DNA of 64,000 bases from Antedon bifida. Its lineage: Eukaryota; Echinodermata; Crinoidea; Comatulida; Antedonidae. Position numbers and translations under genes: made by a program. Below, one piece after another: positions 34,621-64,000 of the stretch (positions are counted from its first letter, which is position 1; each line of letters starts with the position of its first letter). The stretch covers positions 5,742,501 through 5,806,500 of the forward strand of contig OY727103.1 in NCBI GenBank assembly GCA_963402885.1, in the 5' to 3' direction. The notes below the pieces were generated by a model. That model did not search any database and was not told the origin of the DNA. It saw only the letters and a program-made list of their open reading frames with translations.

Positions 34621-34880
34621 CCAAATTTTGACTCTTTTACTTTTTGACGTAACTAGTTACTATGGCTCTATAAGATGATGTTAACACAATATATGTGCAT
34701 AATTGGCAATATTATAGCATAATTATTGCATTTTAAAAAGTGGAAATTTTTTTTCGAAAAAAATCTTTTGGTCCACGCAGTGAAATTTTCGAAAAATGGC
34801 CAAATTTCGACCCTTTTATTTTTTGACATAGCTAGTTACTATGGCTCTATAAGATGATGTTAACACAATATATGAGTATA

Positions 34881-37800
34881 AATGTTTAACTTTTCCATTA
34901 GAGTGAATATAAATATGGGTCTTCTGATTATTTTACTGGTTGTCAACATATGGTAAATATAATGATAGTTTCATAGCTGTATGGGCTCACATCATCAAAT
35001 GTTTATATGCCTAGGCAGAGGTTTGAGTTGAGTGAACTTCTAGTTTCATTTGTTTTTTTAGAGTCTTTATCTTTGTAGATCTAAAACTCGATCGCTATTA
35101 GCATATTATGTGCACTTATTACAACCAGGAAAAGAGAAACACTACACGTTATTGGTTTTAATACATTTATTCGTGGGGTAATTTACCTAGGCTAGCAAAC
35201 ACTGGCACAGTATACGTAACATGGAATACACTAAATCAAAATTTTCTTCGATGAATAAACGCCTCTTTTAAACAATTCACCGTCTGCCCGCACACAGTAG
35301 TTTCGACTTAAATGAAGCGCTGGGGCGCTATTCAGCAAAGACCATCGCGAACTGATTGAGAACAGTGGGTATGGAATGCCAAACAAAACAAAAAAGTCAA
35401 TGTACACACAATTTACACTACTAATAATTAAATATGGAATGGTACATAGAGTTTGCCAAGATTGACGAAAAACAAAACTAAACAACTAAACTTTCTAATT
35501 AAAACTATACTTTCACTCTATGATCATAATTATTAATATGCGTTTACAATTACCCACTTTCATAAATCCTCATCTGACAATTTCAAAATAAAATTATCAA
35601 TTTCATTTCTTGGTGGTTAGAAGTGGTATGATCGTTTTAATAGTTTGCGAAATAATACATTACAGATCAAAATCACATTAACTGTTACTGTATGTGCTTA
35701 AATAAAGGCTACACATATAACATAATCATTAACACTTATAAACTGAATGTTTGATAAGGTAGCTGACATTATTGATAATCTTAATACGATTATACCTATG
35801 ACATCTTACGACCATATAAGGTAACAGTAAGACTATACATGGATACACATGGCCATAGTATATCTATTATTGTATGATTATGTCCTTATATGGTACAAGA
35901 ATTTTCACAACCATTATGTGGACAATATTGTGAGTAAGTATTTATCGGTAGTGTTTACTTCTAAAACTACTGTAGTACAATATAGCTAGCACATTTCGAT
36001 GGACTGTTACATAGTTGTTCACATTTCTAGTGAATAATTTTCGGGGTTTTATCAAATTTTTTTCACAGAAATAAAACGCAGTTGGGTTTATAATCAGGTG
36101 GTAAAAGTCATGCCAGTAGTTTTGATAAATTGTAAATTGCACCACACAGATTTCAACAATAAAATGTACAGAAATCAATCATTATATCGACTATCCAATC
36201 GATGAAGACTATCCAATCGATGAAGACGATCAAAATGTCGATTCACGAGTTCCTTCTCATTGCTAAATGACACTAACCAATGATTTTTTTTTTTTTTATT
36301 ATTATTATTTTGTTATTACTTTCTTTTTACAGCTTCTTGTCCACAAAAACAAATCGTCATAGAAACACATTGACACGATTATTGTATTACTCTATTAATA
36401 CCGGTGACTATTAAATTACATCCTAGTTGAAGTCTATACTTACTACTATTATCACAATATAGCAGAAAAAGGTTACATTACTGGTAAATACTTGACTATT
36501 CAAGTGCAATGGAAAAAGTGTTTAAAAAATCTGGCTTAGGTATCCCGAAAAAATAGTCAAATCGTTTTCGTGTATTTATAGAAATATACACAGACATGCG
36601 TCTTATTCAATGTGGTATACCCAGCATTTAGATTTGACGATAAGTTTATCAGTGATTCTGAGATCTTTCGTAAAAGCAGTGTATTCATTTGAATGACAAC
36701 ACTGTAGCACCCCATTTGAAAATAAACCACTAGTTACCTAAAACATAAATTGCACAGACTGACGTGTATACAGAATTCTATTAAAAAGAGTGCTAAGGTT
36801 ACTAGTTGCTCTATACGTACTCTAGTTCCCGAAAAGTCTGTTCCACCTGACTGAGCCGCAGTATGATCACAAACATTTTGTTGTTGATTATATAAATCGT
36901 CACTGTATTGAACGTGGCGTAAACTATGTACGACTATTACGAATATCAATTATATATTGTATTGAATATTTGTACCCTGTTGTGCCATTCCATGTTCAGC
37001 AAAACAGTTTTGTAGAACATACTGCATTACAACTAGAGCTAAGTAAGGGACTATAGCTAGTATGCGACCATAGCTAGTAAGGGGCCTTAGCTAGAAAGGG
37101 GCCTTAGCTAGTAAGGGGCCTTAGCTAGTATGCAACCATAGCTAGTAAGGGGCCTTAGCTAGAAAGGGACCATAGCTAGTATGCAACCATAGCTAGTAAG
37201 GGCCCTTAGCTAGAAACGGACAGTAGCTTATTAACGACCATAGCTAGTTTTGTATAGGCTAGTAAAACATCAACTGTACATTGTAAACATTATTTTTGAC
37301 AAATTCATAACCTTTGAACTCGCAAGAAAATTCTACTCATTAAGATTGACAAAGGTGCTTAATACCACTATATAATTTTGCACAATTAATCTTAAGTTCT
37401 CTCTCGATCACTCTCAATAATATTATCTCCTTTGTTTATTATTAATCACGATAATTAAGAGTAAACATTTAAGTGGATCAATCTACACAGTAGTTAAATA
37501 TCAAACTATTATTCTTAACACTATTATACACCTGTATATTATTTATATGCAAATAGTTAATTTGCATATCTGTGCATTTCATTCGAAAAGCAGTTATCAA
37601 CAACTTTTAAGATGTGTATTTAAATCATTACTTGATTTTTCAGGTGAGCAAAATGCTCCTTCTCGAATTTAACAGTTCCTGATTGGTTGCGGACAGGAGT
37701 AAATGAGTGAATCGATAACTACCAAAAGGTCAAAGTTGACTGTTGTACGGAATCTACTGTACTATCAAAATAGTTAAAATGCGGAGAGGATCTCTATATT

Positions 37801-38453
37801 GGATACCACCACTTTTGATTTAGTGCTTACTATACAAAAAACAGCGCGACTGGCTGTGAAATATGGTCCAAATACTGGAGTATACTATGATAACACAACA
37901 TCCAAAAGTCTGAAAAATACATAAAATTATTATTATTAATTATATTATTATCATACATTATTATTTCTATTTATATCATTAAAATTAATATTATAATTAA
38001 TATTATTAATATTTAAACCCTACGTCAGCAAAAACGTTGAACCTAAATTATTCTCAACTTTTTACGTACTCTTTTAAAACCACATTGTTGCTAATGACGT
38101 ATTTTAAATAAAGGTGAATTTTATAAAAAGCGATTTTTCCTTTTGAAGAAAAGTTTCAGCAGAATTGAATTGAAGCAAGGAGATACAGTTTGTTTTCAGA
38201 GAGAAACCCTTAATATTTTTTGTATTGTATATGAAATATACATTAAAATAAAACATTGTATCCTGAATTGTGTTGTTTAAAACAAAAAAGGTTTTTAATT
38301 AATTTTAAGTGAATTAAATTTTTAGTGAGAGAGTGCGGGTGAATGTTTGATAAAAATTCTTTGTGCGATGCAGCAAAAGAAAAAGTGCGTCTTAGTCATG
38401 GAAACGTGAAACAGATACTGTAGCAATGTCAGAGGAATAAGTTAGGTGAAATA
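34881..38453. other. 3.6 kb without recognised gene; likely includes Galpha-i 3' UTR and flank
   Basis: AT-rich sequence downstream of the G-alpha-i stop codon (which reads leftward). It contains the minisatellite at 37030-37260 and T-rich or A-rich stretches, for example at 36287-36312. Short frames present have no family resemblance that I can see. The poly(A) site of the - strand gene could not be fixed. Confidence 0.5.
37030..37260. repeat. minisatellite of GGGGCCTTAGCTAGTA / GACCATAGCTAGTATG units
   Basis: About a dozen 14-17 bp units around the core TAGCTAG, such as TAGCTAGTAAGGGGCCTTAG, follow one another with internal variants. TAGCTA is itself palindromic. No other function is visible. 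Confidence 0.9.
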
Positions 38454-38644
38454 TTAAGCTCAGTCTACACTTTCAAACTAGTGTGATGTACACAAATATG
38501 GTAGTGATATACCCAAATATGGTAGTGATATACCCAAATATGGTAGTGATATGTCTAAGGGTAATGATATGACATCATCAGTCCATATATGAGCACATCA
38601 CATTTTTTTGTCACGTAAAGTTAATAAGTGTAGACAGAGCTTTA
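38454..38644. mobile_element. MITE copy A (AAGCTCTGTCTACACT ends)
   Basis: The left end TTAAGCTCAGTCTACACTTT and right end AGTGTAGACAGAGCTTTA are inverse copies. The interior has TGATGTACACAAATATGG and tandem ATATACCCAAATATGGTAGTG units. It shares ends and interior words with 49375-49516 and 60185-60403. It sits about 30 bp past the stop codon of the G-alpha-i gene, so it may lie in its 3' UTR. Confidence 0.8.
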
Positions 38645-38674
38645 GAATGAATAAAATAAATTTCAAACTTACTT

Positions 38675-60943
<22,269 letters not shown>

Positions 60944-61095
60944 CTGGGGAGCAAGAACATTTGGACCAAATGTTAACGTGTGTTTGTGTATGTCTGCGGT
61001 CTGTACACTGATGCAGTAGATGATCTACTTTTACTAACAGTACTATATATCAGTATACTGCAGTAAAACTCCCTTCTCTTGGACACCCCTATTAA

Positions 61096-61264
61096 AGGGT
61101 CTTTCACACCTGGTATGGTGCCGGCAAATCAAATCAAACTTGAATGTTTCATTTTCAAGCGACTATGCGCATATTAATTAAGCCGCATGGAGCGTCGTAA
61201 AAACGAAACATTTACGTTCGCTTTGACTTGCCACCGTGCTACTGTAGAAAGTGTGAAAGACCCT
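61096..61264. mobile_element. short MITE with AGGGTCTTTCACAC ends
   Basis: AGGGTCTTTCACAC at the left is the exact inverse of GTGTGAAAGACCCT at the right, 169 bp overall. It appears inserted in a GGACACCCCTATTAA-type repeat, whose other part (AAGGAACACTTTTGCATG) resumes at the right. The target duplication is ambiguous (TAA/ATAA). Confidence 0.65.
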
Positions 61265-62049
61265 ATAAGGAACACTTTTGCATGAACTACTGTAGAAACA
61301 ATATGCAATTAACACTCTACAGTAGTAAGCATTTTTTTTTTTTTTTGGGTCACAAAGGTGTCCCCTTTGAATAAGTATTTCAATCCAAATGGTTGACGTT
61401 CAGGTGTGAAGGGGGAGGGGTAAATAAATGTCTTCCTGTGTGCATCATTTCCAATATCTTCATTCATCAAATACAACACAATACACATTGATAAATACAC
61501 ATAATAGTACAAATTATTACTGAACATATTCATGTTGATTTTTCATTTCGGCAGTTGTTTTAGTGTGTGCGGTTTGGATCTCCTTCGAACATTAAATTTA
61601 GGCTAATTAGAGTGAAAACCAAAACATTCTAATGTTTCAAATATAGGTTGAGGAAACAAGATGGTTACTCAAGCAAAGACGGAACATTACAATTTTACAC
61701 AAATCATGAATTTTATTTATAGAGTAATTTCTATGCCGATTTCTCCTTTAAATATATTCTCTTCAAATCATTTCGCCAAATTTAATTAGAAACTATCGCA
61801 TCGTAATTATCCTTGAAATATATAATTGGATGAAACAGAATGCGATAAGAATAGACATCTTAAGAGAGAACATGTCCATTAATTGAATTATTAAAATCTC
61901 ATCAGCCACTCTAGTAATGCGAGCTGTATTGTGTGTAATGACAAATTTGTTAAGGATTTATTCAGTGTAATTTTGAATCTGCGTACAAAGTTGTTAATAA
62001 TTAAAACATGAAAAACAAAGTGGCATTGGAAAATTGCTTGGACAAATGT

Positions 62050-62290
62050 ATTGATTCAGGCTGGGGACAAATTTATTCAGGCTGGGGACACCTCTATTTA
62101 CGGGACACCTCTATACAGCGGCCATATTTATTAATTTATGTTATATCTGCTTTTTATAATTGTACTATATTTGCCAATTTCTTATTTTATTATGATAATG
62201 GGCAAATAAAGCATTTCTTTCAGTATTCAGTGAGGTGACGCCCCTATTTAGAAGACACTCCTATTAAGTGACAATTTCATGGGGGATATT
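62050..62290. repeat. degenerate GGGGACACCTCTATT dispersed repeat
   Basis: CTGGGGACACCTCTATTTAC, CGGGACACCTCTATAC, GACGCCCCTATTTAGAAGAC and CACTCCTATTAAGTGACAAT are variants of one phrase, also present near 61076. Origin unknown. Confidence 0.5.
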
Positions 62291-63108
62291 TGTCACATTG
62301 TCTCTGGAAAACATTCTTGTTTTACTGATATCAGTCAAAATATGCTAAGGTGTTACATAAAATGCCATTTTGATTTGTATAAATAAGTCCTGTTTTGACG
62401 AATAAAATGAATTGAAATCTGAAACAAATAAGGGAAAACAATAGAGTCAACCCTAATTAAGGAGAATTTTGTTGGGTCGAAGGTGACAGTGTCCCCTTAA
62501 CTGTTTCACTTCTGATACTGGAAACAAGATAAAATGACAACACAAGTAGAGATGAGCTGTTATTCTAGAGTGATGATAGATGGTGTGAATAAATTATCTT
62601 AATTTGCTTTTCTTCAGCATGGCATAAATTTGAGTTATCTGATAAATTGTGTGGGTGTTGGAATCTCCAAATAGTGGGTGTTTGCAATGCTATTCAACTT
62701 TTATTTCCAAATTTAACAATTATTTATTTTTACAAGCAGTTACTGTATTGACATTGTCAACTTTAGGCATCCATTTTTTACAATTTGACAAAACTTCAGA
62801 TTTTGTACATTAATATCAGCAGAAACACATAATTTTTAGGATAAATTATTTACGACGAGTATTTAAGAGTGGTCTAAGGCAGACATGGATTTTGAATGCG
62901 ATATCATAGTAGCATTACGTATTACATTCAATCTTTAAAATCTTATTTAACATAAGGCTTTTACCTATCTGAATGCGATTGGGGATCATCTTGAAAATTT
63001 ACATCATAGGAAAAAGTCAAATAAAATAATAAAAATTGTAAATTTTTGAGTAAGTTTTCTAGGTAGCAAATGACAACATACAGTGTATTATTAATATAAT
63101 ATAAGATT

Positions 63109-63480
63109 TGCTATGAAAAAAGTTGCCAAGATTTACCTAAACAATTTAGGGTTAGTTACGGTTTTAAATATTTGACAAGGCAAGACAACTTTTATCAATA
63201 TCGTTCATCTAAAAGTTGGAATGAACTTTCAAATAAATTAAAAAATAACTTTAAAAATATGTCAATAACTTCATTCAAAAATACAAATTTTAATACACAA
63301 CATTTAAACTAAGTTTTCTTTTCTAAAATTGATTTCTATTTATAATTTTGATTACTCTTTGTCTTTACTTTATTATGTTTGTTAAGATATTTTCAATTAC
63401 TGTACCACTTTGAAAATCAGTGTACAGTACTAGTACTGAAAGTGCCTGCAGAATAAAGAAAGAATAAATAAATAAATATA
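63109..63480 (+). mobile_element. 5'-truncated LINE: reverse-transcriptase ORF C-terminus and 3' tail
   Basis: The open frame 63109-63312 reads CYEKSCQDLPKQFRVSYGFK, then YLTRQDNFYQYRSSKSWNEL and ends ITSFKNTNFNTQHLN with stop TAA. The FYQYRSSKSWNELSNKLK pattern (aromatic, basic, SWNEL) followed by SFK is the usual end of many non-LTR retrotransposon ORF2 proteins. A 3' UTR of about 165 bp ends in AATAAATAAATAAATA. 5' truncation is normal for LINE copies. Target duplication not determined. Confidence 0.6.
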
Positions 63481-63634
63481 GGTGTCAAATCAATTAATAC
63501 CAAAAAAATTATTCTCAATTAAAATTAATTAACTCAGATATTAATTTTTAAATTTAGAATTTTATTTAGCATTTGATTTTGAAGCATCTATTTTTATTGC
63601 TCTATTGCACTTGCAAAATATGTGTTTTTAGGTT

Positions 63635-63745
63635 ATGTTCAGACCCATGGCGTTAGACCGTTTTAGCGTACAACGTTACTAGCAAGGTCACATTACAAAC
63701 CGCAGAGAAAAAAATGAGGTGTTCAGACCCATAGCGTACGATTAT
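63635..63745. other. direct repeat TGTTCAGACCCATxGCGTA near window edge
   Basis: TGTTCAGACCCATGGCGTTA at about 63637 and TGTTCAGACCCATAGCGTAC at about 63719. This might be one end of an element of the same kind as 4171-4376, which also carries AACGTAAC-like words. Too little of it is in view to classify. Confidence 0.3.
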
Positions 63746-64000
63746 CGTTACAACGGAAGTACGTCATTCAGGTTGTTTCTAGTTGCATATTCATGTCCTC
63801 TTACCCACGTGTTTTCATCATTATTTCCACTGTATATAGGCCTAGATCTCAGCCCTACAATTATGACAAAATTTGCCGTAAATAAAACATACCTCAGCAT
63901 TTATTTAAAAAAGAAAAATATAGTAAAGCCAAATTTCTGTTTCTATTGTTTTATTTTGTAGTAAAAAACATTTTCCCCAGGCTCTTGTGTTACGAAAATA

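Larger units (their letters stand above)
16148..34880. repeat. satellite array 2: 185-190 bp units plus 14-bp minisatellite, in super-repeats
   Basis: The basic unit carries CTAGTTACTATGGCTCTATA, GATGATGTTAACACAATATA, GTGCATAAATGGCAATATTA and TTCCTTTGGTCCCCCGCAGT, spaced about 185-190 bp (for example CTAGTTACTATGG at 16531, 16716, 16906). Many units have the half after GTGCATAAATGGCA replaced by tracts of the 14-mer GTCATACTGCCTAA. The same 67-codon repeat segment occurs at 16700, 17698, 19921, 20953, 23134, 24152, 26747, 27779 and 30319, giving super-repeat periods of about 3.2 kb early and 3.6 kb later. A foldback element is inserted at 32033-34620, after which 1-2 more units run to about 34880. 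Nothing in the array looks genic. Confidence 0.95.

Noticed and set aside
7548..34880. CRISPR-like array (regular short repeats with spacers)
   Set aside because: Units are eukaryotic satellite repeats with no unique spacers and no cas genes; the genome has spliced genes.

Overview
This is a eukaryotic, intron-rich and AT-rich nuclear window from a metazoan. The split genes have GT-AG introns. The G-alpha-i exons, the EGF/SEA membrane-protein exons, the abundance of AGGCCTAGGC-like strings and the mix of LINE tails, MITEs and a Harbinger element suggest a marine invertebrate deuterostome, with an echinoderm as my best guess. I cannot prove the species without a search.

Layout. (1) 1-7000, + strand: the 3' part of a gene for a single-pass membrane protein. 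Eleven exons encode EGF-EGF-EGF-SEA-EGF-EGF-SEA-EGF-TM-cytoplasmic tail, plus a probable short terminal exon. Introns hold small tandem repeats and a truncated LINE tail. (2) 7548-16150: a satellite array with a unit of about 196 bp. Each unit holds two imperfect palindromes, and the array is interrupted by a 1.6 kb element with 34-bp perfect inverted ends at 8683-10301. (3) 16150-34880: a second satellite array with a diverged 185-190 bp version of the same unit, 14-bp minisatellite tracts (GTCATACTGCCTAA) and short telomere-like CCCTAA runs. These are organised in super-repeats of 3.2-3.6 kb. A 2.6 kb foldback element (32033-34620) with long inverted arms and a 9-bp target duplication interrupts it. 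(4) 34.9-38.6 kb: no gene recognised. (5) 38675 to beyond the right edge, - strand: a G protein alpha-i gene, with the last five coding exons present and earlier exons off the window. (6) Inside its ~14 kb intron (46829-60785) sits a complete 6.74 kb PIF/Harbinger transposon (51452-58194). It has 55-bp perfect inverted repeats, a TAA target duplication, an uninterrupted three-exon DDE transposase (- strand) and an uninterrupted three-exon MADF/BESS DNA-binding protein (+ strand).

The most striking object is the Harbinger element. Its two genes are on opposite strands and interlocked: the last coding exon of each lies inside an intron of the other. A large intron of the MADF gene also holds a 93-bp satellite array of about 2.4 kb. 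The two proteins are expected to act together, transposase plus DNA-binding partner. The satellite arrays come second in interest: array 2 looks like a derivative of array 1, and the junction between them can be read at 16148-16156.

No tRNA, rRNA or CRISPR structure was recognised. Short ORFs within the arrays are repeat translations and are not listed as genes.
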